A DNA stretch of 64,000 nt from JAWXUU01 sp044426085 (GCA_044426085.1 JAWXUU010000006.1:66411-130410); one strand, 5' to 3'; positions 42,652 to 51,383 are shown, counted from the first letter of the stretch. Notes: a model not told the origin generated them from the sequence alone. Numbers and translations are program-made.

Positions 42652-43930
42652 CAATTTGAATACTTCAGCGAATGATTTCGCTGACAATCAAAGAACTGCC
42701 AGCAATCACGCTTGCAGTTCTTTTGCAATTTCCCCAAATGACAATCCGCTTAATGCTGAAAATTGCAAGGCAAATTGCAAGGCAAATTGCAAGATTGATT
42801 CTAGGGGCAAGTTTGCTGTTATCGACATGGGGTCTAATTCATTTCGCCTTTGCATTTTTGATGATGCGAAGTCTGGGGATGAAAGCAAGATTAAGTTTGT
42901 GGAAACTTGCCGTCTTGGCGAGGGTTTTCACGAAACTTTGACAATTCAGCCTGTCCCAATGGCTCGTGGAGTGGAGACTTGCGAGAAATTTGTGGAAATT
43001 TGCAAAGAAAATGGCGTTGTGCGAATTTTTTGCTTTGCAACTGCGGTTGTGCGAGAAGCGAAAAATCGCGATGAATTTATCGGCAAAATTGAAAAGCTTA
43101 GGCTTTTGGTTCATATCCTTTCTGGCAATCAAGAGGCACTTTGTGGCTTTTTGGGGGCTAGCGTTGGGGTTTTAGGCAGTGGCAATTGTGATTGTGATGA
43201 TAATGACAGTTCTGTCAAGCCAACGGGGGAAGTTGATATTTCGGAGCAAACCGACATTTTGGGACAAGACGACATTTCAGAGCAAACCGACATTTTGGGA
43301 CAAGACGACATTTCAGAGCAAATCGCCATTTTTGATATTGGCGGTGCAAGTTTTGAAATTGCAATTGGCAGTTTAGGTGATTTTGTGGGACTTTTTGCGG
43401 GGGCAACGAATTTTCCGACCCACGATGAAATAATCGAAAAATCAAAAGGGACATATTGTGGCTTATCCACATTTCCACTTGAGTTTTCCCACTCTTTCAA
43501 AATGGGTGCTGTTCGAATGACCGACATGTTTTTGGAAGATTTTGACAAATTGAATGACTACATACTTTCTGTTTTCACCGAATTTGAAAAGTCGAGCGGA
43601 AAAAAACTTCGCTTAGACAAAATGAAATGCGTTGGCATTGGCGGAACTATCACTTCGCTTTGCGGACTTGTTTGTGGCTGTGAAAACTTCAAACCACAAC
43701 TGCATGGCTTTGTTTGCGACAGCGAAACAATTTATTCGCTTGCCAAACACATTCAACAGATGACGCCCATTCAAAGATTGTCTTTGCCATTTTTGAAAGA
43801 CAAGCGAAAGGAAATCATCGCATCGGGAAGTGAAATTCTCGCGCTAGGCATGAAATTTTTTGGTGCAGAGCAAATCACGGCCAGCCTTACGGATAATCTT
43901 GAAGGGTATAGGCTGTATCTTGGGATTTAA
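42626..43930 (+). CDS. ppx: Exopolyphosphatase/guanosine pentaphosphatase (Ppx/GppA)
   Basis: It removes terminal phosphate from polyphosphate or pppGpp. The protein has 434 residues, ASKHA fold. The phosphate-1 motif is FAVIDMGSNSFRL and the phosphate-2 motif IAIFDIGGASFEI; the C-terminal motif is GIGGTITSL. About 70 extra residues precede the first motif. A linker before the second motif contains tandem 12-residue repeats (DISEQTDILGQD, 43231-43325), not usual in the family. The ATG at 42626 was chosen for GGAG 6 bases upstream, overlapping the ftsB-like gene as in other Bacillota where ppx follows divIC. Confidence 0.88.
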   Translation: MLSLFQTHNNLNTSANDFADNQRTASNHACSSFAISPNDNPLNAENCKANCKANCKIDSRGKFAVIDMGSNSFRLCIFDDAKSGDESKIKFVETCRLGEGFHETLTIQPVPMARGVETCEKFVEICKENGVVRIFCFATAVVREAKNRDEFIGKIEKLRLLVHILSGNQEALCGFLGASVGVLGSGNCDCDDNDSSVKPTGEVDISEQTDILGQDDISEQTDILGQDDISEQIAIFDIGGASFEIAIGSLGDFVGLFAGATNFPTHDEIIEKSKGTYCGLSTFPLEFSHSFKMGAVRMTDMFLEDFDKLNDYILSVFTEFEKSSGKKLRLDKMKCVGIGGTITSLCGLVCGCENFKPQLHGFVCDSETIYSLAKHIQQMTPIQRLSLPFLKDKRKEIIASGSEILALGMKFFGAEQITASLTDNLEGYRLYLGI

Positions 43931-44202
43931 AACAGTTTTTGTGGCATATATGTGGCATATATATTGCATTTGCTTTATTGTATTTGCGAATAAAGTACGC
44001 TTTCTTTTTGTGGGCGTGAATTCGCTTTTGCTTGCTATATAATTTTAACCATGAAACCTGATTTTATAAAAGTTTAATATCTATTACACATCACGCACTT
44101 TTGGCGGTGTTTTGTGATAATTTGTGATATTTTGCGGTGATTTCACTGCATAATTTACTTTTTACAATATCGTCAAATATTTAACAAAACTAGGAGAGAG
44201 AC

Positions 44203-45372
44203 ATGGACACGACAAAAAGAATTATTTCGTACATTATTTACGTTGCGTTGACACTTGGGTCACTTGTGGCGATTTATTTTTCGTTACAGCAAATGGGGGT
44301 TGAAAGCTGGCTTTGGACAGCACTTTTCCTTGCGATTGGATTTTTTCTTTCTAATTTTATCTACATTTTCATTCACGAACTTGGGCATTTGATTGGGGGA
44401 TTTATTGCGGGATTCAAATTTTATTCCTTCAGCGTTTTATTTTTGAAATTCATCAAGATAAACGGCAAGCTTAAACTTCGCTTTTCTCTTTCTCGCGAGA
44501 TTGCGGGATACTGCCAAATGATTCCACCACACACGAGCAATCTTGAAAATGCGTTCAAAAAATATGTTGCGGGCTCTTTAGTTTCTTCAACTTTGTTTTT
44601 GGCTGTCGCACTTTTTGGCACTGTGTCACCATTGATTTTTCCTACATTCTTTGCGGGTAAATCACTTATTTATTCTACATTTGCACTCGCATTTGTAGGC
44701 ACTTTCCCAACCCACGTTGCGAACTTTTCTGAGCTCACACCAAACCCAACAACAGACGGAGCTATTTTGCGTGGGCTTAAATCTAATTCGCCAACAGCTC
44801 AAACTCAAATCAAAATGATTTCTATTCAAAGCTTGCTTTTCTCTGGAACAAGACCTGCAGATCTTGATAAAAACCTTATTGAAAATCTTTCTTTCGACGA
44901 TGAAACATATATTTATGCGCCACTTTTTGAATCTTATAAATTGTCGCATTATCTAGATTTGAAAGATTATAAAAACGTTATCACTTCAAGCGATTTTATC
45001 AAAACACACTTTCGCGATACCAACGAAGTTTTTCATCAACTTCTTTTGTGCGACGTGTTTTATGTTGAACTTGTCTTGAAAAAAGATATTGATGAAGCAG
45101 AGCGTATTTATTTTTATATTGCCAAGTTTCTTAAATCACATCTTGATATTTCAACGCTCAGAATTCGCATGGCAAAAGAAATCTTTATTGATTCGACTTT
45201 TTCGCAAGCACTTAACACTGGCGTAAAAGCAAAAAACCTTGCGGAAAGCTACGAAGCAAAAGGCGGGGCAGATATGGAGTGCGAAATTATCGACGAGCTT
45301 TCAAAAATCGCACGCGAGCAAAAGGAAATTCAGCTAAGAAATTCCACTATTGATTTCAGAGCTGTTGAATAA
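44203..45372 (+). CDS. M50-type (site-2-protease-like) membrane metalloprotease
   Basis: The protein has 389 residues. Two N-terminal membrane helices lead to IFIHELGHLIGGFIAG (HExxH zinc motif about 57-61). Further hydrophobic segments and NPTTDGAILRG (the NPxxDG third-ligand motif) follow. The C-terminal 190 residues are soluble and helical, TPR-like in character. S2P-type proteases cut membrane proteins in signalling; this one resembles the large subset of uncharacterised M50 proteins. RBS AGGAGAG lies 5 bases before the ATG. The 272-bp gap before it (43931-44202) is AT-rich with nothing else visible. Confidence 0.85.
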   Translation: MDTTKRIISYIIYVALTLGSLVAIYFSLQQMGVESWLWTALFLAIGFFLSNFIYIFIHELGHLIGGFIAGFKFYSFSVLFLKFIKINGKLKLRFSLSREIAGYCQMIPPHTSNLENAFKKYVAGSLVSSTLFLAVALFGTVSPLIFPTFFAGKSLIYSTFALAFVGTFPTHVANFSELTPNPTTDGAILRGLKSNSPTAQTQIKMISIQSLLFSGTRPADLDKNLIENLSFDDETYIYAPLFESYKLSHYLDLKDYKNVITSSDFIKTHFRDTNEVFHQLLLCDVFYVELVLKKDIDEAERIYFYIAKFLKSHLDISTLRIRMAKEIFIDSTFSQALNTGVKAKNLAESYEAKGGADMECEIIDELSKIAREQKEIQLRNSTIDFRAVE

Positions 45373-45565
45373 TATTTTAAGACAAAACTAAATATTATAT
45401 GATATAATGCCCTAAATAGCAGTTGAATGTTTATTTTAGGGCATTTTGCAAATACATTACTATATATTATATATATGCATTTATAATTGCTGGAAAAAAT
45501 TGCCTGTTAAACTCAGTTTATATTTTTCTGTTATTATAAACCACATACAAAATTAGGAGATAAAA

Positions 45566-46168
45566 ATGATAATTGATTTGATACTTATCGCGATCGTTGG
45601 ATTGTTTGGATTTCTCGGTGCAAAACGGGGATTCACAAATTCCATCCTTTCTTTCGTTAATAAAATAGTTTCGCTTGTTGTTGCACTTTTACTTGCTAAG
45701 CCATTCGCTAGCATACTTTTACAAACACCACTTGCAACGCTTGCAGAAAATATTGTTTCGCCACTCACAGAAATTGCTATACTTTCTGATACTTCAATCA
45801 CAACTTCCATACAGTCTTGGATTTTGATTGCATTTTCTTTCGTTATAATATATATTGTGGCGTTCCTTGCTTTCAAACTGTTGCAAGCACTTGCAGATTC
45901 AATCACAAGTTTGCCGGTTTTAAAACAACTTGATTCACTTCTTGGCTTTTGCCTTGGTATTGCATCTTGCATGATTGCAGTTTTTATTCTGCTTGCAATA
46001 TTGAGTATTTTCCAAGATACTACGCTTTTTGCGGGATTATTCGACAAAATTGACAATTCTTACCTTACAAATTTCCTTTATAACAATAATTTGATTATGA
46101 ATATTTTGTTTTCTGAAGAATTGACTGTTGCCGTTGAAGAAACTTTGGATAGTTATTTGCTTGCATAA
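45566..46168 (+). CDS. cvpA: CvpA-family membrane protein
   Basis: The protein has 200 residues and four hydrophobic segments. The N-terminus MIIDLILIAIVGLFGFLGAK plus RGFTNSI and the segment LDSLLGFCLGIASCMI (GxxLG) match the CvpA (colicin V production) family, whose members are envelope proteins of poorly defined role. RBS AGGAG is 6 bases before the ATG. A parS site begins directly after the stop codon. Confidence 0.85.
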   Translation: MIIDLILIAIVGLFGFLGAKRGFTNSILSFVNKIVSLVVALLLAKPFASILLQTPLATLAENIVSPLTEIAILSDTSITTSIQSWILIAFSFVIIYIVAFLAFKLLQALADSITSLPVLKQLDSLLGFCLGIASCMIAVFILLAILSIFQDTTLFAGLFDKIDNSYLTNFLYNNNLIMNILFSEELTVAVEETLDSYLLA

Positions 46169-46184
46169 TGTTCCACGTGGAACA
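46169..46184. promoter_or_regulatory. parS site 1 (ParB binding)
   Basis: TGTTCCACGTGGAACA is a perfect match to the bacterial parS consensus TGTTNCACGTGNAACA. It touches the end of cvpA, 1.7 kb left of oriC. Confidence 0.95.
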
Positions 46185-46196
46185 ATTCTTTTTGTA

Positions 46197-46290
46197 AAAT
46201 TAAAAATTAAAAACAGGCTTCGCTCTGCGAGCTCGATAAAAATTAAAAATTAAAAACAGGCTTCGCTCTGCGAACTCAATAAAATTAAAA
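46197..46290. repeat. Intergenic repeat fragment, copy 13, between the two parS sites
   Basis: AATTAAA heptads and two direct copies of the satellite CAGGCTTCGCTCTGCGAGCT (the second changed to GAACTC). The GTGGTA core and arms are absent. The fragment is framed exactly by the two parS sites. Confidence 0.8.
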
Positions 46291-46293
46291 GAA

Positions 46294-46309
46294 TGTTCCA
46301 CGTGGAACA
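46294..46309. promoter_or_regulatory. parS site 2 (ParB binding)
   Basis: A second perfect TGTTCCACGTGGAACA, here part of a longer 22-bp palindrome beginning GAATG and followed by TTTTTTT. It could double as a terminator for cvpA or dnaN transcripts. Confidence 0.95.
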
Positions 46310-46378
46310 TTCTTTTTTTATCTTTGGTATTTTAATATATTTTTCTTTGGTATAAGCTTTTTATATATTATATATTGT

Positions 46379-47497
46379 TTAGTTTATTGTTCTTACTGGC
46401 AAAACCATATATAAGAATTCTTCGGTGCTATTTTCATCTGATTGAATATTTGTGACAATAGCAGGGGTGCTTGACTTGTTGAACTTGATTTTTATGAATT
46501 CATCGTCTAAAACCCTTGTTATATCAGTGAAATATTTAGGATTGAAGTTGATTCTGATTTCTTCACCGTCGTGATTTACTCTGATTTTTTCTTGCATATT
46601 ACCAATTTCTGATTTCGCGCCAATTTCGAGAATTGAATTTGAAAGATAAAAATTAACAATATTTGAGCGAATTCCGCGTGTGAGAATACTTGCTCTGTCT
46701 AAACTTGAATCAAACTCATCTTTTTTCACAACTGCGATAGTTTCGAATGATTTTGGGATGATATTTTCATATTTGATAAATTCACCTTCGATAAGCTTAG
46801 AAATAAAGGTTGTGCCTTCAATTTCCACCATAAGTTTTTTATCATCGACATAAATTGTGAAAATGTGTTCATCCTTTTCGATAAGGCGAGAAATTTCTTT
46901 CAACGCTCTTTGTGGGATGATAACTGAAATATTTATTGATTTTTCTTCCAATGCTTTTTTGATAAGCGCAAGTCTGTATCCATCAAGGGCAACGCATTTA
47001 AGTTCGTAATCATCAGTTTCGATAAGGCAACCTTTCAAAACAGGGCGGGAATCTTCTGTTGAAACACAAAAAGATGATTTGTTAACCATATCTTTAAATT
47101 CGCCTTGCAACATAGAAAAATGTTTATCTTTCGCGATTTTTTCGATATCTGGGAAAGCTTCACGTGAATTACATTGCAAAGAAAACTCGTTATCACCGTA
47201 TTTTACAACAATTTTGTCTTTAGTTTCCAAAAACAATTGAATTTGACCGCTACCAATTTTTTTAATAAGATCAGCGAAATATCTGCCAGGAACAACAGCT
47301 TCACCTTCAATAAGAATATCCGCAGTGATACTTTGCTCAATAGCAATCTCCATATCAGTTGCAGACAATATTAATTTGTCATCTTTTGCCGAAAGTTTAA
47401 CACACTCCAAAACAGGACTTGTTGTTTTTGTGCTGATAGCACTTGAAACTTTCAAAACCGCACTAAGCAAACTTGATCCATCACAAAGAACTTTCAT
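46379..47497 (-). CDS. dnaN: DNA polymerase III beta subunit (sliding clamp)
   Basis: This is the ring-shaped clamp that tethers the replicase. The protein has 372 residues, the normal length. It begins MKVLCDGSSLLSAVLKVSSA, has SPVLECVKL, LSATDMEIAIE and the three-domain clamp pattern, and ends YMVLPVRTIN, the classic MPxR-like C-terminus. TAAAGGAG is 7 bases before the ATG. Its promoter and the origin lie upstream; dnaA, usually the preceding gene, is absent. Confidence 0.97.
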   Translation of the reverse strand: MKVLCDGSSLLSAVLKVSSAISTKTTSPVLECVKLSAKDDKLILSATDMEIAIEQSITADILIEGEAVVPGRYFADLIKKIGSGQIQLFLETKDKIVVKYGDNEFSLQCNSREAFPDIEKIAKDKHFSMLQGEFKDMVNKSSFCVSTEDSRPVLKGCLIETDDYELKCVALDGYRLALIKKALEEKSINISVIIPQRALKEISRLIEKDEHIFTIYVDDKKLMVEIEGTTFISKLIEGEFIKYENIIPKSFETIAVVKKDEFDSSLDRASILTRGIRSNIVNFYLSNSILEIGAKSEIGNMQEKIRVNHDGEEIRINFNPKYFTDITRVLDDEFIKIKFNKSSTPAIVTNIQSDENSTEEFLYMVLPVRTIN

Positions 47498-47547
47498 AAT
47501 ACGCTCCTTTATTTTTTTATTTATTTTTGTTGATTTATTTCATATAA

Positions 47548-47576
47548 ATTTTACCATATAAATTGGGAATGTGCAA
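47548..47576 (-). promoter_or_regulatory. Promoter for dnaN
   Basis: On the minus strand, TTGCAC (47571-47576), 17 bases, TAAAAT (47548-47553). It explains dnaN expression without an upstream dnaA. Confidence 0.7.
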
Positions 47577-47582
47577 GTAAAT

Positions 47583-47781
47583 AATTAAAAATTAAAAATT
47601 AAAAATTAAAAATTGTGGTAATGCACTCGCGTTGCTCGTGCTTTCAATTATAATTGTCTACAAGTAACCAAACGCTTTAACAGGTCACAATCTAATAATA
47701 TATAAAGACTTAAAAATTGAGTGCACAAGCGAAGCGAGTGCATAACATAAATTTTTAATTTTTAACTTTTAATTTTTAATT
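47583..47781. repeat. Cloverleaf-type intergenic repeat, copy 14 (next to oriC)
   Basis: Left heptads, GTGGTAATGCACTCGC arm, CAATTATAAT. The central part has ACCAAACGCTTTAACAGGT in place of the usual hairpin, followed by CACAAGCGAAGCGAGTGC, and heptads. It occupies the place where dnaA would be expected. Confidence 0.88.
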
Positions 47782-47819
47782 GATTAAGCCGATAATAAAT
47801 TCAAAAAACGATTTCTAAC

Positions 47820-48095
47820 AAAAAACCAAAAATAAAAGGTTAAAACCCCATAGATTATATACAAATAAGAATAGTAGTAGTAGTAGGGGGTGTGGAAATG
47901 TGGAAAAGTGGGTTTATGCCTTTTGGCGTAAGGGATTGGCGTTGTGGATAAGTTGTGGAAAACTTGTGTATAAAATAAAACTTATCCACATAATGTTGTG
48001 GGTTCGTAATTATAAATATTGGCAGAAAATAAAAAAACTAGGCAAAAATGCGGATTTTGTAAAAGTTATCCACAATTTGCCTAGTTATCCACAAT
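47820..48095. other. Chromosomal replication origin (oriC)
   Basis: In order: an AT-rich stretch (47820-47870), five TAG triplets (47872-47886), GGGG, then 9-mers TGTGGAAAT (47891), TGTGGAAAA (47899), TGTGGATAA (47943), TGTGGAAAA (47954), TGTGTATAA (47965) in one orientation. TTATCCACA follows at 47982, 48066 and 48085 in the other. Three of these match the DnaA box consensus perfectly, plus one inverted perfect match. The order AT-rich element, TAG triplets, G cluster, DnaA boxes is that of the B. subtilis unwinding region with DnaA-trios. Neighbours dnaN, rsmG, parAB and parS support the call. Confidence 0.9.
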
Positions 48096-48135
48096 TTGAT
48101 TTGCACACATTCGCACAATGCGAAATTCCCTTATT

Positions 48136-48870
48136 TTATAGGGGATTCAGCCTTGGCAGGTTTTTACCGCGTGGATAAATTCTTGGGCTTTCCACAGACT
48201 TTTCCACAATCAGGAACGATCTTTCGTTTTGGCTTTCGGAAATAGAAAGCTTGTGAACAGTCATTTTGTGGCAATGAAGAAGTGAAATGGCATTTTTTGA
48301 AATTTCAATCTCCTTTTCTACATCGCCTTTAAAACAAAGTGCTATGCCCCCCATTTTCACAAGTGGCATTTTATATTCTAGCAGTGTTGGAAGGGGAGCG
48401 ACACCGCGCGAAACCACAACGTCGAAGCTGGCACGCTTTTTGGAATGTGCGAGCTCTTCAATGCGCGAGTGAATTGGTGTCATTTTGTCTAGCCCAAGTT
48501 TATCGCATGCCATTTGCAAAAAGGCAACTTTCTTGCCACGGGAATCGCAAAGGGTGAAAGATAAATCAGGGCGCAAAATTTTCAAGGGGAGTGATGGAAA
48601 ACCACCGCCCGCACCAATATCGCAAACGCTGGCGTTTTCTTTTATGAATTTGCCACCAAGCATGCTGTCAAGAAAATGCTTGTGATATATTTCAGTTTGG
48701 TCGGTGATTGAAGTCAGGTTGTATTTTTCGTTTTCTTCAATCAGGATTTGATAGTATTGTTCAAGCTGAGCTTTTTGCTTTTCAGTAAGAAAAATATCGA
48801 ATTTTTCAAACAGAGAAAAGTCGGAAAAGTTGGCAGTTGTTTTTTCAGCTTGCGTGTTTATTTCGCTCAT
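48136..48870 (-). CDS. rsmG: 16S rRNA (guanine527-N7)-methyltransferase
   Basis: It methylates G527 of 16S rRNA using S-adenosylmethionine. The protein has 244 residues. NEKYNLTSITDQTEIYHKHF, SVCDIGAGGGFPSLPLKIL (SAM-binding motif I) and VVVSRGVAPLPTLLEY are family signatures, and the C-terminus YPRGKNLPRLNPL matches the usual YPR...P.K.PL ending. AAAGAG lies before the ATG. A minus-strand promoter is at 48911-48939 (TTGCGT, 17, TATAAT). It is often part of the mnmE-mnmG-rsmG-parA-parB string; the mnm genes are absent here and rsmG points towards oriC. Confidence 0.95.
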   Translation of the reverse strand: MSEINTQAEKTTANFSDFSLFEKFDIFLTEKQKAQLEQYYQILIEENEKYNLTSITDQTEIYHKHFLDSMLGGKFIKENASVCDIGAGGGFPSLPLKILRPDLSFTLCDSRGKKVAFLQMACDKLGLDKMTPIHSRIEELAHSKKRASFDVVVSRGVAPLPTLLEYKMPLVKMGGIALCFKGDVEKEIEISKNAISLLHCHKMTVHKLSISESQNERSFLIVEKSVESPRIYPRGKNLPRLNPL

Positions 48871-48910
48871 ATAAATCTCTTTTATTTTATTTCACTTGCG
48901 TGATAAATTC

Positions 48911-48939
48911 ATTATACAATAAAAAACAAAAAAACGCAA
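48911..48939 (-). promoter_or_regulatory. Promoter for rsmG
   Basis: On the minus strand, TTGCGT (48934-48939), 17 bases, TATAAT (48911-48916), 41 bases before the ATG. Confidence 0.6.
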
Positions 48940-48990
48940 TAAACAAATAAAAAGAATGTAAAATCTAGGAATTATTTATAAGCAAAACAG

Positions 48991-49018
48991 TTGCATTTTT
49001 ATAAATATATGATATAAT
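48991..49018 (+). promoter_or_regulatory. Promoter for parA-parB
   Basis: TTGCAT (48991-48996), 16 bases, TATAAT (49013-49018). It implies a leader of about 180 bases, containing the short inverted repeat ATCCACGGCGTGGAT near 49107. Nothing else is visible in the 333-bp gap. Confidence 0.6.
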
Positions 49019-49203
49019 ATTTTTATCTAAAAAAAGTGGAATAGTATTGATAAATTTTTAACGAATAATTGGCAATCAATATGTATATAAACGGGATAGA
49101 ATAATGCAAATCCACGGCGTGGATATAAACGAAATAAAAAAGAAAACTGTGCGGAAGTGATTTCGCAAAATGCTTGAAACGGCAGAAAATAAGGAGAATA
49201 TCA

Positions 49204-49974
49204 ATGGCTAAAATCATTGCTTTTTCAAATCAAAAAGGTGGAGTTGGTAAAACCACAACAACGGTGAACGTTGCGACATATCTTGCGCAAAGCGGACAAA
49301 GAACTTTGCTTATCGACCTTGACCCACAGGGCAATGCTTCAACGGGGCTAGGAATCAAAAAAAGTCAACAACTCAAGTCGGTTTATTCAATTCTTTGTGG
49401 TGAGGAAGCTGCAAAGGATGTTGTGATGCCGTCTTGCGTGGAAAATCTTTCGGTTATCCCATCAAATATTGACCTTGCGGGTGCGGAAGTTGAACTTGTT
49501 TATTTGAAAGAACGCGAAAAGGCGCTGAAAAAAGCTGTCGACACTATTGCTGATGACTACGATGTTATCTGCATAGACTGTCCACCTTCGCTTGGGCTTT
49601 TGACAATCAACGCGCTCACATGCGCAAACCTTGTGATAATCCCAATCCAAAGTGAGTTTTACGCACTTGAAGGGCTTTCTCAGTTGATAAACACAATCAA
49701 GCTTGTTGTGAAGCATCTCAACCCAACATTGAAAATCGAAGGGGTTGTTCTCACTATGCTAGATTCAAGATCGCTCATTTCACGTCAAATTTCTGCGCAA
49801 ATCAAGAAGTATTTCGGCGAGAAGGTTTTCGAAACTTTCATTCCGCGAAACATCAGGCTTTCTGAAGCACCAAGCCACGGCGTGCCCGTTTTGATGCACG
49901 ACCCAAACTGTGCGGGCGCGATTGCCTATAAGAAACTTACTCAAGAAATAATACAAAGAAATTTGGAAAGTTAA
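49204..49974 (+). CDS. parA: Chromosome-partitioning ATPase ParA (Soj)
   Basis: This DNA-associated P-loop ATPase works with ParB-parS to segregate origins and, in Bacillus, modulates DnaA. The protein has 256 residues. It starts MAKIIAFSNQKGGVGKTTTT (deviant Walker A with the signature Lys), then LLIDLDPQGNASTGLG, VICIDCPPSLGLLTINAL and PIQSEFYALEGL. The ATG at 49204 has AAGGAG 9 bases upstream. parB follows after a block of 83-bp tandem repeats. Confidence 0.97.
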   Translation: MAKIIAFSNQKGGVGKTTTTVNVATYLAQSGQRTLLIDLDPQGNASTGLGIKKSQQLKSVYSILCGEEAAKDVVMPSCVENLSVIPSNIDLAGAEVELVYLKEREKALKKAVDTIADDYDVICIDCPPSLGLLTINALTCANLVIIPIQSEFYALEGLSQLINTIKLVVKHLNPTLKIEGVVLTMLDSRSLISRQISAQIKKYFGEKVFETFIPRNIRLSEAPSHGVPVLMHDPNCAGAIAYKKLTQEIIQRNLES

Positions 49975-49975
49975 G

Positions 49976-50317
49976 GAAAAAACTTTGGATATAAAAGGTA
50001 ATCTAGAAAGGGAATGACCGCGGAGTTATTATTGAATTTTTTTGGATTGCTGTTCGTGGAGAAAAAACGTGAATATAAAAGGTAATCTAGAAAAGGAATG
50101 ACCGCGGAGTTGTTATTGAATTTTTTGGATTGCTGTTCGTGGAGAATAAACGTGAATATAAAAGGTAATCTAGAAAGGGAATGACCGCGGAGTTGTTATT
50201 GAATTTTTTGGATTGCTATTCGTGGAGAAAAAACGTGAATATAGAAGGTGATCTAGAAAAGAAATGACCGCGGAGTTATTGTTGAATTTTTTGGGTTGCG
50301 ATTCGTGGAGAAAGATT
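49976..50317 (+). repeat. Four tandem 83/84-bp repeats between parA and parB
   Basis: The marker GACCGCGGAG occurs at 50016, 50100, 50183 and 50266, giving periods of 84, 83 and 83 bp. Each unit contains AAAGGAATGACCGCGG and TTCGTGGAGAAA. Each unit carries a short ATG frame (MTAELLLNF and about 15-20 more residues) that ends in the next unit. In the last unit the frame runs straight into parB. The last unit's CGTGGAG is the parB RBS. The array fills the whole 343-bp gap. Confidence 0.92.
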
Positions 50318-51205
50318 ATGAAGAAAGGATTAGGAAAAGGATTGAGTGCGCTTTTTGAAGACACTAATTCAGAATACGAAGGCGCGGGCGTCAAGACGGA
50401 ATACGTGGAAAAAAGCAGTGAAATTGCTGTGTCGGAAATCCACCCAAACCCAAACCAGCCGAGAAAAATATTTGATGAAGATGCACTTGAGGAACTTAAA
50501 AACTCAATAGTGACACACGGTGTGATATCACCAATCATCGTGACAAAAGACGACAGCGGATATCTTATCGTTGCCGGCGAAAGAAGATACCGTGCATGCG
50601 TGCTTGCGGGATTGAGAACTATGCCGGTTATCGTGAAAGATTATTCGCCAAAGAAAATCGCGGAAATCGCGCTTATCGAAAACTTGCAACGCGAGGATTT
50701 GAACGTGGTGGAATCTGCGCAAGGCATATCAGAACTCATGCAAAAATACAGCCTAACTCAACAGGAAATTTCCGCAAGGCTTGGCAAGTCTAGATCCAAT
50801 ATCGCAAACATTCTCAGAATTTTGCAACTGCCAAACATGGTGATTTCATACGTGCAAAGCGGGGCGCTAAGCTTCGGGCACGGAAAAGCACTGGCCGGGA
50901 TTGAAAATAAGGAACTCTGCGAAATCATCGCAAGAGAAGCGCTGGATAAAAATATGTCGGTGCGCGATTTGGAAAAGAAAATCCAAAGCGTAACGAAAAA
51001 TAACGTCGGCGAAAATGAATACGTCAAAAAAGAAAAAAAACCCGTCGTGCCCGACGAAAATATCCGCGAGTTCGAAAGACTGCTCACGCGTAAGTTCGCA
51101 AGCAAGGTGTCTATCACCGGCGATCAGGCAAAAGGGAAAATCGTCATCGAATACTTCACTAAGGACGACCTTGAAAGATACTACGATATCCTTATCGGCG
51201 AATAG
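50318..51205 (+). CDS. parB: Chromosome-partitioning protein ParB (Spo0J)
   Basis: It binds parS, spreads as a CTP-dependent clamp and recruits SMC. The protein has 295 residues. The start MKKGLGKGLSALFED is the classic Spo0J N-terminus that contacts ParA. IHPNPNQPRKIFDEDALEEL, VAGERRYRACVLAGL (CTP-binding box), ALIENLQREDLNVVESAQGI and a helix-turn-helix (LTQQEISARLGKSRSNIANI) follow. The ATG at 50318 is preferred over the longer frame from 50264, which begins inside the upstream tandem repeat. Two cognate parS sites lie 4 kb to the left. Confidence 0.97.
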   Translation: MKKGLGKGLSALFEDTNSEYEGAGVKTEYVEKSSEIAVSEIHPNPNQPRKIFDEDALEELKNSIVTHGVISPIIVTKDDSGYLIVAGERRYRACVLAGLRTMPVIVKDYSPKKIAEIALIENLQREDLNVVESAQGISELMQKYSLTQQEISARLGKSRSNIANILRILQLPNMVISYVQSGALSFGHGKALAGIENKELCEIIAREALDKNMSVRDLEKKIQSVTKNNVGENEYVKKEKKPVVPDENIREFERLLTRKFASKVSITGDQAKGKIVIEYFTKDDLERYYDILIGE

Positions 51206-51225
51206 TATTTAAGATTGGCTTTTTT

Positions 51226-51302
51226 GTGGGCTCTGGCTTGGTTTTTTCGTGGGCTCTGCCCACACCCGCAAGGGTTTGAAACCCTTGACCCCGATTGGGG
51301 GG
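51226..51302. repeat. GC-rich intergenic repeat family 2, copy 2
   Basis: GTGGGCTCTGCCCACACCCG, CAAGGGTTTGAAACCCTTG and ACCCCGATTGGGGGGT. Same order and orientation as the copy at 36976. A short AAGATGC-TTC-GCATCTT palindrome follows at about 51328. Confidence 0.85.
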
Positions 51303-51383
51303 TCATGCACTTTCGTTGGGTATTTTAAGATGCTTCGCATCTTTGCAAGAAATTTAAGTTCAATTTCAAAATTTTGATATGTA

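Noticed and set aside
45553..46056. 167-codon minus-strand frame opposite cvpA
   Set aside because: A shadow of cvpA; no RBS, and the cvpA frame has clear family features.
49104..49160. 18-codon ORF (MQIHGVDINEI...) in the parA leader
   Set aside because: A possible leader peptide, but there is no convincing RBS and no attenuator follows; too little support.
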